64,000 nucleotides of DNA from an uncultured Oscillospiraceae bacterium (GTDB lineage Bacteria > Bacillota > Clostridia > Oscillospirales > Ruminococcaceae), in contig CAJUHS010000001.1 of the NCBI GenBank assembly GCA_910586535.1, positions 310,396 through 374,395 on the forward strand, written 5' to 3'. Below, piece by piece: positions 25,990 through 34,958 of this stretch (its first letter is position 1; each line of letters starts with the position of its first letter). The notes under the pieces are model-generated. The model searched no databases and was not told the origin of the DNA. It saw only the letters and a program-made list of their open reading frames with translations. The position numbers and the translations under genes were made by a program.

Positions 25990-26752
25990 TGCTACTCTCC
26001 TAAATTGCGATTCATGGTTGGAGGTTACTTCCACCCGCTCCCAACAAACTTGATTTAAACAATTTTGTTTATGTGATTTAGCTTATGGTATTCGTATTAT
26101 TTGAATTATCTATAAATTATGGTCTATACGATTCTTTGTTTTGGTTTTTATTAAACGCAATATGGTTTTATCACAAACTTGTAAGTAATATGCCGCATGT
26201 GATACAGTCAACATTTCGCCTTACATATACTCCGCCTCTTTAGCTTAACTATGTTAATTATATCGTTTTTCAAAAGAAATTGCAAGACTTTTCTGGAATT
26301 TTACGGATTATTTAAGAAATATAAAGAATTATTTAGAAATTAAAGATACAGGCTGTGTCCCCACTAATTATCTATTCATACATACATCATAGCCGCAAAT
26401 AACAGGCTCTCTCGCACAAAACCTGAGCATATTCTCCAAACCCTGTGCCTTGAAAAATAAAGTAGCAAAAACCGTTAATACGGCTGTGCAAAGGAAGCCG
26501 CAGCTTAAAGCTGAGATAGAAAATATCACAACCCAAAAACGTGAATTGCGCAAAAATCCGGAATGGCTATCCAACGACAGAACCGGTTTAAAGCAATTGT
26601 GTCAAAGAGCAAGAACAGGAAATAGGCAAGCTTGTTTTGATTTTAAATTTATATTTATAAAAAAGCATTTTTTAATACAGAACTTACCTGCAATATTTCG
26701 GAAGCCGCAGCGGAAAATATTATTAATACTACTGATGAAAGGATACGCGTTT
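25990..26752. other. AT-rich gap without a convincing gene
   Basis: About 760 bases of low-GC DNA. Two weak ORFs exist: a 68-codon hydrophobic frame on the minus strand (26368-26574) and an extension of the next gene on the plus strand. Neither has a clear ribosome site. No hairpin or repeat stood out. It probably contains decayed accessory sequence. Confidence 0.5.
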
Positions 26753-27208
26753 ATGCCGAAAGCAATAGAAAACCTTATTCTTTTCCTGTTCGGCGGTGTT
26801 GTCTACTCAATGATAGAAGTACTGTTCCGCGGCTATACTCACTGGAGCATGACTATTACCGGCGGTATCTGCCTTGTGCTTATGTACAGACATTTTACCG
26901 CCAGACCGCACGACCCGCTGGTTCTGAAATGCCTCTTCGGAGCAATAACTATCACCGTCCTTGAATTTGCCGCCGGATGTATAGTAAATCTTTGGCTGGG
27001 CTGGAATGTCTGGGACTATTCGGAAATGATGTTTAATTTATACGGACAGATATGTCTGCCGTTTTCTGCGCTTTGGTTTTTGCTGACTGTACCCGCAGTT
27101 GCCCTGACAGACTTTTTCAGCAGAAGATTTGCGGAAATACAACCTCGGCGGCAGAGCCTTCCAAAACCCAATATTGATCCCAACGGCAAAGAAGCCTCCG
27201 CAGTTTAA
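26753..27208 (+). CDS. Putative membrane protein, CmpB-type 'ABC transporter permease' family
   Basis: A 151-residue polytopic membrane protein with about four hydrophobic helices, including 'LILFLFGGVVYSMIEVL' and 'GAITITVLEFAAGCIVNLWL'. The run WDYSEMMFNLYGQICLPFSA is typical of the family annotated as putative ABC-transporter type IV (CmpB). Its real function is unknown. The frame opens earlier, but the ATG at 26753 has GAAAGGA about ten bases upstream and gives the normal N-terminus. Confidence 0.75.
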   Translation: MPKAIENLILFLFGGVVYSMIEVLFRGYTHWSMTITGGICLVLMYRHFTARPHDPLVLKCLFGAITITVLEFAAGCIVNLWLGWNVWDYSEMMFNLYGQICLPFSALWFLLTVPAVALTDFFSRRFAEIQPRRQSLPKPNIDPNGKEASAV

Positions 27209-27222
27209 AATGCTGCGGAGGC
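27192..27222 (+). terminator. Hairpin at the stop codon of the CmpB-like gene
   Basis: CCTCCGCAG and CTGCGGAGG form a perfect 9-bp stem; the stop codon lies in the loop. There is no T-run after it, so termination would be weak. Confidence 0.45.
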
Positions 27223-27517
27223 TTCAGTATGTCAAAAAAGCGGCTTATATTCTCTGTTTCTGTGCCGCGGGATTTTGACATCTAATTCCCCGATCTGCGT
27301 TTGTACGTTCTTTTTCACGTCTCCGTTCCTATAGCATTGTGGGACGTCTTTTTCGTCGTTTTCCGATATCAGCTGACTTTTTTAGTATCAAAGTCTTTCC
27401 TTAAGTCAGCCCCATAACTTGTTGCAGCATATTGCTGAACAGTTCCTTCATAATGTCGCTTGTACCCGTAAAAATGCTGACTGCTGACGAATTATCCGGG
27501 AAATTTCCGATTACCCA

Positions 27518-27546
27518 TTGACTTTAAGCGCAAAAAGAGGTATTAT
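27518..27546 (+). promoter_or_regulatory. Promoter of ilvB
   Basis: -35 TTGACT (27518-27523), 17-base spacer, -10 TATTAT (27541-27546). The 5' leader is only about 40 bases, leaving no room for a T-box or leader peptide attenuator. Confidence 0.7.
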
Positions 27547-27593
27547 TAAAAGGTATACTTTTTTGCAATAAATTTTTGATTGGAGTGATTGGA

Positions 27594-29210
27594 TTGATCA
27601 AAGCCGCTGAAGCAATGGTAAAATGTCTTGAAAACGAGGGCGTTAAAGTCGTCTTTGGTTATCCGGGCGCTGCGATCTGCCCGTTTTACGACGAGCTTAC
27701 ACATTCGGATATACACCATGTTCTTGTAAGGCGCGAGGACAATGCGGGTCACGCCGCAAACGGCTATGCCAGAATTTCCGGCAAGCCCGCCGTGTGCATA
27801 GCGACATCCGGTCCGGGCGCGACTAACCTGCTTACTGCAATAGCTACAGCCTATGCCGACAGCGTTCCCCTTATCTGTATTACCGGACAGGTATCCACCG
27901 ACCAGATAGGCTGCGATGTTTTTCAGGAGGTGGACATAACAGGCGCCGCCGAGCCTTTTGTCAAGAACAGCTATCTTATTAAGGACGCTTCACAGCTTCC
28001 GCGGATATTCAAGGAAGCTTTCTATATTGCCGGTTCGGGACGGAACGGTCCGGTGCTTATTGATGTGCCTGTGGATATTCAGCAGACAATGATCGAGTTT
28101 TCTTACCCTGAAAAGGTTGAGCTTCGTACATACAAGCCCACGGTCAAAGGAAACAGCTTTCAGATAAAAAAGGTATGCGAGGCTCTCAAAACTTCGGAAA
28201 GACCCCTTATCTGCGCGGGCGGAGGGGTAATTTCCGCAAAAGCCTGCGGCGAACTTCGCGAACTTGCCGAAAAGACAAGGATACCCGTAGTCTCCACAAT
28301 GATGGGACTGGGTATTTTCCCCTCTGAGCACCCGCTCTACATGGGTATGCTCGGTATGCACGGAGTTAAGACCGCCAACGAAGCGGTGTCAAAGTGTGAT
28401 ACAATGATACTTATAGGGGCAAGAGTGGGCGACAGAGCTGTCCGTTCGCCGAAATTCCTTGCCAAGACCACTAAAATTATTCACATAGACGTGGATCCCG
28501 CCGAGATTGGCAAGAATATTCCCGCTCACATTCCTCTCGTCGGTGACTGCAAGCATATATTGAAAGAACTTACAGAAAAGCTTGGCAGCGCGGAACGGGC
28601 GGACTGGCTTGCAGAGCTGTCCGAGGTAAAGAACGCTGTCCCCGAAGAGGACGAGACCGAGGGATATGTTAATCCGAAAATGTTTATCCGCAAGCTTTCA
28701 GCAAAGCTTCCCGACGATACAATATGCGTTGCGGACGTAGGTCAGAATCAGATATGGACCTGCAACAACTTTCGGTTCAAGAGAGGGCGGTTCCTTACCA
28801 GCGGCGGCATGGGCACTATGGGGTACTCCATACCTGCGGCGGTGGGAGCAAAGTTTGCCTCTCCCGATTCTGAGGTAGTTGCGGTCTGCGGAGACGGTTC
28901 TTTCCAGATGCAGATGATGGAGCTTGCTACTATCGTTCAGGAGAAAATTCCCGTAAAGATAATTCTTATGAGAAACAACCGTCTCGGAATGGTTCGTGAA
29001 TTGCAGACAAATCTCTATAAAGACAACCAGACCGCAGTCCATATTGCCGATGGAAATCCCGATTTTGTGGCTCTTGCAAAGTCCTACGGCATAAGAGCGG
29101 AGAGGGTATGCACTATGGCTGAAGCGGAGGCTGCAATAGAGAATTTGTGCAGCGCGAAAGAACCGTACCTGCTGGAATGCAACGTGTGGAGAAACGAATC
29201 TACGCTTTGA
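27594..29210 (+). CDS. ilvB: Acetolactate synthase, large (catalytic) subunit
   Basis: Catalyses the first common step of valine, leucine and isoleucine synthesis with ThDP, Mg2+ and FAD. The N-terminal domain has 'VFGYPGAAICPFYDEL' and the catalytic glutamate in 'VRREDNAGHAANGYAR'. The C-terminal ThDP/Mg motif is 'GDGSFQMQMMELATIV' followed by 'RNNRLGMVRE'. The start is taken as TTG at 27594 because GGAG lies eight bases upstream; an earlier TTG at 27576 lies before the ribosome site. It is followed by ilvN and ilvC. Confidence 0.95.
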   Translation: MIKAAEAMVKCLENEGVKVVFGYPGAAICPFYDELTHSDIHHVLVRREDNAGHAANGYARISGKPAVCIATSGPGATNLLTAIATAYADSVPLICITGQVSTDQIGCDVFQEVDITGAAEPFVKNSYLIKDASQLPRIFKEAFYIAGSGRNGPVLIDVPVDIQQTMIEFSYPEKVELRTYKPTVKGNSFQIKKVCEALKTSERPLICAGGGVISAKACGELRELAEKTRIPVVSTMMGLGIFPSEHPLYMGMLGMHGVKTANEAVSKCDTMILIGARVGDRAVRSPKFLAKTTKIIHIDVDPAEIGKNIPAHIPLVGDCKHILKELTEKLGSAERADWLAELSEVKNAVPEEDETEGYVNPKMFIRKLSAKLPDDTICVADVGQNQIWTCNNFRFKRGRFLTSGGMGTMGYSIPAAVGAKFASPDSEVVAVCGDGSFQMQMMELATIVQEKIPVKIILMRNNRLGMVRELQTNLYKDNQTAVHIADGNPDFVALAKSYGIRAERVCTMAEAEAAIENLCSAKEPYLLECNVWRNESTL

Positions 29211-29358
29211 CGGCACGCTGCTCCGAACAAATCGGAGAAAAGCGCTCAGGTATAACGCAGAGTTATGCTGCTTATGAAAAATATATACTTTACGCATAGC
29301 TTAAAATATGGTAAACTATTACCGTAAAGCTCAACGACCGATGCAAAGGAGCTGTTTC

Positions 29359-29853
29359 ATGAAACATACGATTTCCATTCTTGTAGAGAACCACGCGGGT
29401 GTGCTGTCAAGGATATCGGGACTTTTCTCCCGCCGCGGCTTCAATATCGACAGCCTTGCAGTGGGGGAAACAGACGATCCCGAGACCTCACGCGTTACCA
29501 TAGTTGCCGACGGAGACGAGCATACCGTCGAGCAGCTTGAAAAGCAGCTCAACAAGCTGATAGACACGATAAAGGTCAAGACCCTCGCTCCCGAAGAGCT
29601 GCTTCCGCGGGAGCTTCAGCTTATCAAAATAAACGCCAATCCTCAGCAGAGAGGCGAGATACTTACAGTCTGCGAGATAATGGGCGCGAAGATAGTGGAT
29701 ATTTCCGCAAACACAATGACTTTGGAAATTTCCGACACTCCCGCTCATCTTGTAAGATTTGAAGAGCTTATCCGTCCCTACGGCATAAAGGAAATAGTAC
29801 GCACAGGCGTTATCGCGATACAAAAGGGCGCGGACACCATAAACAAAAAGTAA
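29359..29853 (+). CDS. ilvN: Acetolactate synthase, small (regulatory) subunit
   Basis: The 164-residue regulatory subunit binds valine and activates the large subunit. The N-terminal ACT domain starts MKHTISILVENHAGVLSRI and continues 'GLFSRRGFNIDSLAVGET'. The C-terminal half has the IlvN/IlvH form ('LQLIKINA', 'VRTGVIAIQKG'). ATG at 29359 has AAAGGAG about eight bases upstream. The gap of about 150 bases to ilvB contains a small CTCCGA/TCGGAG hairpin without a T-run. Confidence 0.95.
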   Translation: MKHTISILVENHAGVLSRISGLFSRRGFNIDSLAVGETDDPETSRVTIVADGDEHTVEQLEKQLNKLIDTIKVKTLAPEELLPRELQLIKINANPQQRGEILTVCEIMGAKIVDISANTMTLEISDTPAHLVRFEELIRPYGIKEIVRTGVIAIQKGADTINKK

Positions 29854-29865
29854 CGGAACTGTTAT

Positions 29866-29970
29866 TATCCTAATTCACGATAAAAGTGCAGACAAAAAAT
29901 CTGCACAGGAATCCTATATGCAAATTCTTGCTTGATTTTTTGTACACTTTTTAATCGTGAATTAGTGTTA
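29866..29970 (+). repeat. Dispersed palindromic element, copy D
   Basis: A 105-bp element between ilvN and ilvC. Ends ATCCTAATTCACGATAAAAG and CTTTTTAATCGTGAATTAGT pair as inverted repeats over nearly 20 bases. The core is ATATGCAAATTCTTGCTTGA followed by TTTTTTGTACAC. It has the most complete arms of the five copies. Confidence 0.88.
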
Positions 29971-30018
29971 GCTGCGTTATGAAAAAATTCATATATAAAT
30001 AAAACGGAGGTTTTTAAA

Positions 30019-31038
30019 ATGGCAAACAAAATTTATTATCAGCAGGACTGCGATCTGGGCAGACTTGACGGAAAGACCGTAGCTATCATCGGATACGGCT
30101 CGCAGGGTCATGCTCACGCGCTTAACCTCAAGGACAGCGGAGTAAACGTTGTTGTGGGACTTTACGAGGGCTCCAAGTCAAAGGCTAAGGCTGAGTCCCA
30201 GGGACTCAAGGTTCTGTCCGTTTCCGAAGCTGCAAAGACTGCGGACGTTATCATGATACTTATCCCCGACGAGAAGCAGGCTAAGCTCTACAAGGAGGAC
30301 ATCGCTCCCTACCTTACAGAGGGCAAGACCATTGCTTTTGCGCACGGATTCAACATTCACTTCGGCTGTATCGTTCCTCCAAAGAACGTTAACGTTATAA
30401 TGATCGCGCCAAAAGGCCCCGGTCACACCGTAAGAAGCGAATATCAGGCAGGCAAGGGAGTTCCCTGCCTTATCGCGGTTGAGCAGGACGCTACAGGCGA
30501 CGCTACCGACATCGGCCTTGCATACGCTCTCGGTATCGGAGGAGCAAGAGCGGGCGTTCTTGAAACAACATTCCGCACCGAGACAGAGACCGACCTCTTC
30601 GGCGAGCAGGCTGTACTCTGCGGCGGCGTCTGCGCTCTTATGCAGGCAGGCTTCGAGACTCTCTGCGAAGCGGGCTACGATCCCAGAAACGCTTACTTTG
30701 AGTGTATCCACGAGATGAAGCTTATCGTTGACCTCATTTACCAGTCGGGCTTTGCGGGAATGAGATACTCAATTTCCAACACAGCTGAATACGGAGACTA
30801 TGTAACAGGTCCCAAGATCATCACAGAGGAAACCAAAAAGGCAATGAAGAAGGTTCTTTCCGACATTCAGGACGGTTCTTTCGCAAAGGAATTTCTTTTG
30901 GATATGTCAGATGCCGGTTCTCAGGTACACTTCAAAGCTATGAGAAAGCTTGCTTCCGAGCACGAGTCCGAAAAGGTTGGCGCGGAAATCAGAAAACTCT
31001 ACAGCTGGAGCGACGAGGACAAGCTTATCAACAATTAA
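30019..31038 (+). CDS. ilvC: Ketol-acid reductoisomerase (class I)
   Basis: Converts acetolactate to dihydroxyisovalerate with NAD(P)H and Mg2+. The 339-residue length marks the short class I enzyme. The Rossmann motif is 'AIIGYGSQGHAHALNL'; the following loop 'GLYEGSKSKAKAES' has the serines usually linked with NADPH use. Conserved knot-domain residues appear in 'TFRTETETDLFGEQ' and 'CIHEMKLIVDLIY'. A strong ribosome site (ACGGAGG) lies nine bases before the ATG. Codon use suggests high expression. Confidence 0.98.
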   Translation: MANKIYYQQDCDLGRLDGKTVAIIGYGSQGHAHALNLKDSGVNVVVGLYEGSKSKAKAESQGLKVLSVSEAAKTADVIMILIPDEKQAKLYKEDIAPYLTEGKTIAFAHGFNIHFGCIVPPKNVNVIMIAPKGPGHTVRSEYQAGKGVPCLIAVEQDATGDATDIGLAYALGIGGARAGVLETTFRTETETDLFGEQAVLCGGVCALMQAGFETLCEAGYDPRNAYFECIHEMKLIVDLIYQSGFAGMRYSISNTAEYGDYVTGPKIITEETKKAMKKVLSDIQDGSFAKEFLLDMSDAGSQVHFKAMRKLASEHESEKVGAEIRKLYSWSDEDKLINN

Positions 31039-31084
31039 CTTCCGGTATCCGGCGGCTTAACAATTTTCGATCGGTTATTATGTT

Positions 31085-31117
31085 AAAGGTACGCGTCTGA
31101 AAAGAGGCGTACCTTTT
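31085..31117 (+). terminator. Intrinsic terminator after ilvC
   Basis: AAAGGTACGC and GCGTACCTTT form a 10-bp stem around a 12-base loop, followed by TATTTG. Confidence 0.8.
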
Positions 31118-31199
31118 ATTTGTTTGCCCGTTTACTTTCTTTTTGCCGGTACGTTTCGCAGACAGCCCGCCGAAAAGGTCGGCTACGCGCATATTTTTA

Positions 31200-31228
31200 T
31201 TGACTTTATGCAGATTTGAATATATAAT
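31200..31228 (+). promoter_or_regulatory. Promoter of the acetyltransferase gene
   Basis: -35 TTGACT (31200-31205), 17-base spacer, -10 TATAAT (31223-31228). Confidence 0.75.
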
Positions 31229-31274
31229 AAAATTGAAAACTATGGAAAAAACATTATCTTTGGGAGAATACGAA

Positions 31275-31793
31275 ATGATACTCGAAACCGAAAGACTTTA
31301 CCTCCGGCAATTAACGAAGTCCGACTTTGGTTCACTCTGTAAAATTTTGCAGGACGAAGAAACTATGTACGCCTATAACGGCGCGTTCAGCGTCAACGAA
31401 GTACAGGACTGGCTCGACAAACAGCTTGCGCGTTATGAAGAGTACGGCTTCGGCTTGTGGGCGGCGGTTCTTAAGGAAACGGACGGAGTAATAGGTCAGT
31501 GCGGACTTACAATGCAGGACTGGAACGGCAGGGAAGTCCTTGAAGTCGGATACTTGTTTCAAAAAGAATACTGGCACAAGGGGTACGCCGCGGAAGCCGC
31601 CAAAGCCTGCAAGGAGTACGCTTTTTCACGGCTTGGCGCGGATGAGGTATGCTCCATTGTCAGGGACACAAATACCGCCTCGCAGAACGTCGCTCTGCGA
31701 AACGGTATGACAAAGCAAGATGAAATTATGGTGAAGCATTACCGCGGAACCGATATGCCCCACTATTTATATTCGGTGAAAAATATTCGGTAA
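31275..31793 (+). CDS. GNAT acetyltransferase, RimJ/RimL type
   Basis: A 172-residue GNAT protein of the type that acetylates protein N-termini or small molecules. It begins MILETERLYLRQLTKSDF, the common RimJ/RimL-like start, with 'GYLFQKEYWHKGYAAEAAKA' as the acetyl-CoA-binding segment and 'NTASQNVALRNGM' after it. ATG at 31275 has GGGAG nine bases upstream; an earlier in-frame ATG at about 31242 lacks a ribosome site. The actual substrate is unknown. It forms its own unit with promoter and terminator. Confidence 0.88.
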   Translation: MILETERLYLRQLTKSDFGSLCKILQDEETMYAYNGAFSVNEVQDWLDKQLARYEEYGFGLWAAVLKETDGVIGQCGLTMQDWNGREVLEVGYLFQKEYWHKGYAAEAAKACKEYAFSRLGADEVCSIVRDTNTASQNVALRNGMTKQDEIMVKHYRGTDMPHYLYSVKNIR

Positions 31794-31822
31794 AAATTTA
31801 AGGTTCATATTATAAAAATAAA

Positions 31823-31853
31823 AATGCCTGCCTGAGTCCGGCAAGCATTTTTG
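31823..31853 (+). terminator. Intrinsic terminator after the acetyltransferase
   Basis: ATGCcTGCC and GGCAaGCAT form a stem with one mismatch, followed by TTTTT. A further small hairpin (ATTATTG...CAATAAT) lies at 31884-31904; the rest of the 317-base gap shows only the queF promoter. Confidence 0.65.
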
Positions 31854-32021
31854 CATGTTTTTAATTTGAAATCGGATAAATGACATTATTGTCCTGAGCA
31901 ATAATAGAATATCCTCGGTTTCATCAACGTATTTTATTGGGATATTTTTTATGTACCTCTATATTTTTCCGTATGTCAACATCCCTTAGACAGGTAATTG
32001 CCTTTTATATCCCGAAATGAG

Positions 32022-32050
32022 TTGAATTTATTGGTATTTTGGTGTATAAT
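32022..32050 (+). promoter_or_regulatory. Promoter of queF
   Basis: -35 TTGAAT (32022-32027), 17-base spacer, -10 TATAAT (32045-32050). The 60-base leader shows no preQ1 riboswitch pattern. Confidence 0.7.
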
Positions 32051-32110
32051 ATTTCAGTACCAATACTTATACTGCTGCGTACTTATAGGAACGCTGAAAG
32101 GAAGATAAAA

Positions 32111-32608
32111 ATGTCAGGACGAACAAAAACCGAAACCGAGGGTGTCACCCTCCTCGGGAACCAAAAAACAAAATACCCAACGGATTACGCCCCAGAGGTG
32201 CTGGAGACCTTTTTGAACAAGCACCCCGAAAACGATTATTTTGTAAAATTCAACTGTCCCGAATTTACCAGCTTATGCCCCATAACGGGTCAGCCAGATT
32301 TTGCTTCGGTGTACATCTCTTATGTGCCCGCCGAAAGAATGGTGGAAAGCAAGTCCCTGAAGCTTTATCTTTACAGCTTCCGCAACCACGGCGACTTCCA
32401 CGAGGACTGCATGAACATAATCATGAAAGACCTTATCAAGCTTATGGATCCAAAATACATCGAGGTCTGGGGCAAGTTTACTCCGAGGGGCGGAATATCA
32501 ATTGACCCTTACTGCAATTACGGCAAAAAGGGTACTATGTGGGAACAGGTGGCTGTAGACCGTCTCACCCGCCACGATATGTACCCAGAAAAAATAGATA
32601 ACAGATGA
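32111..32608 (+). CDS. queF: NADPH-dependent 7-cyano-7-deazaguanine reductase QueF
   Basis: Reduces preQ0 to preQ1 in queuosine synthesis. The 165-residue unimodular form has the catalytic cysteine Cys56 in 'SLCPITGQPDF' with Asp63, the NADPH motif 'ESKSLKLYLYSFRNHGDFHE' and a GTP cyclohydrolase-like fold. The ATG at 32111 follows GAAAGGAAG. The preQ0 synthesis genes queC, queD and queE are not in the window, so this gene stands apart from them. It leads a co-directional run with the HAD hydrolase 21 bases downstream. Confidence 0.95.
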   Translation: MSGRTKTETEGVTLLGNQKTKYPTDYAPEVLETFLNKHPENDYFVKFNCPEFTSLCPITGQPDFASVYISYVPAERMVESKSLKLYLYSFRNHGDFHEDCMNIIMKDLIKLMDPKYIEVWGKFTPRGGISIDPYCNYGKKGTMWEQVAVDRLTRHDMYPEKIDNR

Positions 32609-32629
32609 TCAAAGGATAGGAGCATTTTT

Positions 32630-33274
32630 ATGAATCACGGAATTATTTTCGATCTGGACGGTACCTTGTGGGACTCCTCTGAGCAGGTCGCAGTTTCATG
32701 GAGCAGGGCTTTGGCGAGCCGTCCCGAAACTGACAGACAGGTCACGGGCGAGGATATGCGGAGCTATATGGGAAAAACTCTGGAGACCATTGCAGAGCTT
32801 ATGCTTCCCGAAATCGAACCCGCTTTGAGAATGGAAATCATGCGCGACTGCGAGCGGGTCGAGCAGGATTACCTCATCGAACACGGCGGCACGCTGTTCC
32901 CCAATCTTGAAAAGGAGCTTGAACGTCTTTCAAAGAGCTTCAGTCTGTTTATCGTCAGCAACTGTCAGAGCGGCTACATCGAAACATTTCTGGAGTACCA
33001 CAAGCTTGGCAAATACTTCACAGATTTCGAGTGCCCCGGAGGAACGGGTCTTGCAAAGGCGGACAATATCCGCATTATCGTGGAGAGGAACAATCTTGAC
33101 AGGGCGGTCTATGTTGGGGACATCCAAGGCGATCTGGACGCGTCCGATTCCGCGGGAGTACCATTTATCCATGCGGCTTACGGCTTCGGAACTGTTAACA
33201 GGGATGTACCCGCGGTAAAAAGCTTTTCCGAGGTTTTTGAGGCGGCAGAAAGAATACTTGGCAGCACCCGGTAG
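32630..33274 (+). CDS. HAD-family hydrolase (phosphatase)
   Basis: A 214-residue HAD phosphatase. Motif I is 'IIFDLDGTLWDS' with the nucleophile Asp, motif II 'LFIVSNC', a Lys in 'GLAKADN' and motif IV 'VYVGDIQGDLDAS'. A helical cap lies between motifs I and II, typical of phosphoglycolate-phosphatase-like members. The substrate cannot be specified. It lies 21 bases after queF with a good AGGAG site. Confidence 0.9.
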   Translation: MNHGIIFDLDGTLWDSSEQVAVSWSRALASRPETDRQVTGEDMRSYMGKTLETIAELMLPEIEPALRMEIMRDCERVEQDYLIEHGGTLFPNLEKELERLSKSFSLFIVSNCQSGYIETFLEYHKLGKYFTDFECPGGTGLAKADNIRIIVERNNLDRAVYVGDIQGDLDASDSAGVPFIHAAYGFGTVNRDVPAVKSFSEVFEAAERILGSTR

Positions 33275-33327
33275 CGCACGGTAAAAGCCAAGCATTTTTA
33301 CAAAAAATACCGAAAGGAATTGATATT

Positions 33328-33624
33328 ATGTTAACAAGCAAACAAAGAGCAAAGCTGAAAAGCATTGCTATGACCGAGGATACTATTTTGCAGGTGGGAA
33401 AAAACGGTATTATTGACACTCTGACAGTACAAGTCTCGGACGCGCTCAAAGCCCGCGAACTTATCAAAATGAAAGTCCAGGACGCCTGTATGCTGTCCCC
33501 TGCGGAGGCTGCAAACGAGCTTGCGGAAAAAACCAAATCCGAAGTGGTTCAGGTCATCGGGAACAAATTCGTGCTGTTCAAGCGCAATCCTCAGGATCCC
33601 AAAATTGACTTAAAGGCGAAGTAA
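33328..33624 (+). CDS. yhbY: RNA-binding protein YhbY (CRM domain)
   Basis: A 98-residue CRM-domain protein that associates with pre-50S ribosomes. It starts MLTSKQRAKLKSIAMTE, the usual start, and contains the GxxG-type loop 'LQVGKNGIID' and 'ALKARELIKMKVQ'. Its stop overlaps the nadD start (TAATG). The set yhbY-nadD-yqeK-rsfS is a conserved Firmicute cluster linking ribosome assembly and NAD synthesis. Confidence 0.95.
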   Translation: MLTSKQRAKLKSIAMTEDTILQVGKNGIIDTLTVQVSDALKARELIKMKVQDACMLSPAEAANELAEKTKSEVVQVIGNKFVLFKRNPQDPKIDLKAK

Positions 33625-34232
33625 TGCGCAGGGCGATATTCGGGGGGAGCTTCGACCCCGTTCACAAGGGGCACGTCAGTCTCGTTTCGGAGCTTAAAAA
33701 GGCGCTGGAGCTTGATGAGATAATCGTTATGCCAACGGGTATTTCCCCCTTTAAAAAGGATATGGAGCGCCGTCCCGCAAGCGGCGCGGACAGGATTGAA
33801 ATGTGCCGCCTGGCTTTCGCTGATATGCCGTTTGCAACGGTCAGCGATTACGAGGTATCCCGTGTAGGCGTAAGCTATACGTTTGACACCGTGCGGCATT
33901 TCCGCAGCCTTTACCCGAACGACAAGCTTTTCTGGCTTGTCGGCGGAGATATGCTGAAAAGCTTTGACAGATGGAAAAACTGGCAGGAAATACTTTCCAT
34001 GTGTACCCTTGCCGCCGTGTCCCGCCAAAAATGCGGCTCGGACAGGGACGAACTTGAAAAAAAAGCTGCTGAGCTGAGAAAATACGGCGAGGTGCTCTTT
34101 GCCGAAACAAAGCCGTTAGAAATATCTTCTACTGAAATTCGTAAAAAAATTATAAAAAATTCCGATATATCTTGCTATGTTCCGCAAAATGTAGTAAAAT
34201 ATATTTTAGAATGCGGATTGTATAAGGAATAA
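33624..34232 (+). CDS. nadD: Nicotinate-nucleotide adenylyltransferase
   Basis: Adenylates nicotinic acid mononucleotide to form deamido-NAD. The 202-residue product has the nucleotidyltransferase start 'IFGGSFDPVHKGHVSL' (HxGH signature) and the C-terminal 'ISSTEIRKKI' phosphate-binding motif. Overlaps yhbY by one base, so it is translationally coupled. It is followed after 132 bases by yqeK, its usual partner. Confidence 0.97.
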   Translation: MRRAIFGGSFDPVHKGHVSLVSELKKALELDEIIVMPTGISPFKKDMERRPASGADRIEMCRLAFADMPFATVSDYEVSRVGVSYTFDTVRHFRSLYPNDKLFWLVGGDMLKSFDRWKNWQEILSMCTLAAVSRQKCGSDRDELEKKAAELRKYGEVLFAETKPLEISSTEIRKKIIKNSDISCYVPQNVVKYILECGLYKE

Positions 34233-34364
34233 TACGGCCGGTACTGATTTGCCGTAAGCTTAATACATCCGAACGAGAGATAAAAGGTAATAAGCGGGCT
34301 TCGGTATATTTGCCGTTATTACGTCTTAACTTCCCGAAATCTTTCCTCTAAGGGGGCAATGTCT

Positions 34365-34958
34365 ATGTATTCCTCGGCTGAGCTGACAGATATTCTCAGC
34401 ATAAGGCTTTCCAAAAAGAGATTCCAGCACAGTCTGAACGTTGCGGACGAAGCCGAAAAGCTGGCTGAAAAGTACGATTACTATTCGCCCGAAAAGGCAT
34501 ATCTGACCGGACTTCTGCACGACATTTGCAAGGAGATACCCAAGGAGGAGCAGTTTGCAATGGCGAAAAAATCCGCTTTGGACGTGTCCACGGTGGAACT
34601 TGCTACGCCGCCGCTCTACCATGCCGTTGCGGGAGCGTGGTACGCGGAAAACGTGCTTAACGTCCACGACAACGATATGCTGAACGCCATAAGGTACCAC
34701 ACCGTTGGCAGGGCGGGCATGAGCCGTTTGGAGGAAATTATTTACATTGCCGACCTTATCTCAGCGGACAGAAGCTACAAGGACGTGGCAAAAATGCGGA
34801 AAAACGCTTACCAGAGCATAGAAAAAGCTATGCTGGAGGCGCTGAGATTTTCCGTTTCGGACGTGGTGGCGAAAGGCTCAATGCTTCCGCACCATACCAT
34901 AGAGGCGTACAATTACTACGTTTCGGAAAAGAAAAAAGAAAGGACGGAGATACAATGA
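34365..34958 (+). CDS. yqeK: HD-domain Ap4A hydrolase YqeK
   Basis: YqeK-type HD hydrolases split diadenosine tetraphosphate symmetrically. The sequence has 'RFQHSLNVADEAEKLAEKY' and the HD pair in 'TGLLHDICKEIP', then 'YHAVAGAWYAEN' and 'IRYHTVGRAGMS', all part of the metal-binding HD core. About 197 residues. The ATG at 34365 lies eight bases after AGGGGG; an ATG at 34359 is only two bases away from it and less likely. It ends with ATGA overlap into rsfS. Confidence 0.93.
   Translation: MYSSAELTDILSIRLSKKRFQHSLNVADEAEKLAEKYDYYSPEKAYLTGLLHDICKEIPKEEQFAMAKKSALDVSTVELATPPLYHAVAGAWYAENVLNVHDNDMLNAIRYHTVGRAGMSRLEEIIYIADLISADRSYKDVAKMRKNAYQSIEKAMLEALRFSVSDVVAKGSMLPHHTIEAYNYYVSEKKKERTEIQ

Noticed and set aside
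26368..26574. 68-codon hydrophobic frame on the minus strand
   Set aside because: It begins with TTG, has no ribosome site, and is in AT-rich DNA where chance frames are common. One hydrophobic stretch alone is not enough.
27209..27575. T-box or leader-peptide attenuator before ilvB
   Set aside because: The transcript leader is only about 40 bases and no AGGGTGG-type T-box sequence is present. leuS also lacks a T-box.
27576..27593. Earlier TTG start for ilvB
   Set aside because: It precedes the GGAG ribosome site; the TTG at 27594 has correct spacing.
32051..32110. preQ1 riboswitch before queF
   Set aside because: The 60-base leader lacks the preQ1-I hairpin and A-rich tail pattern.
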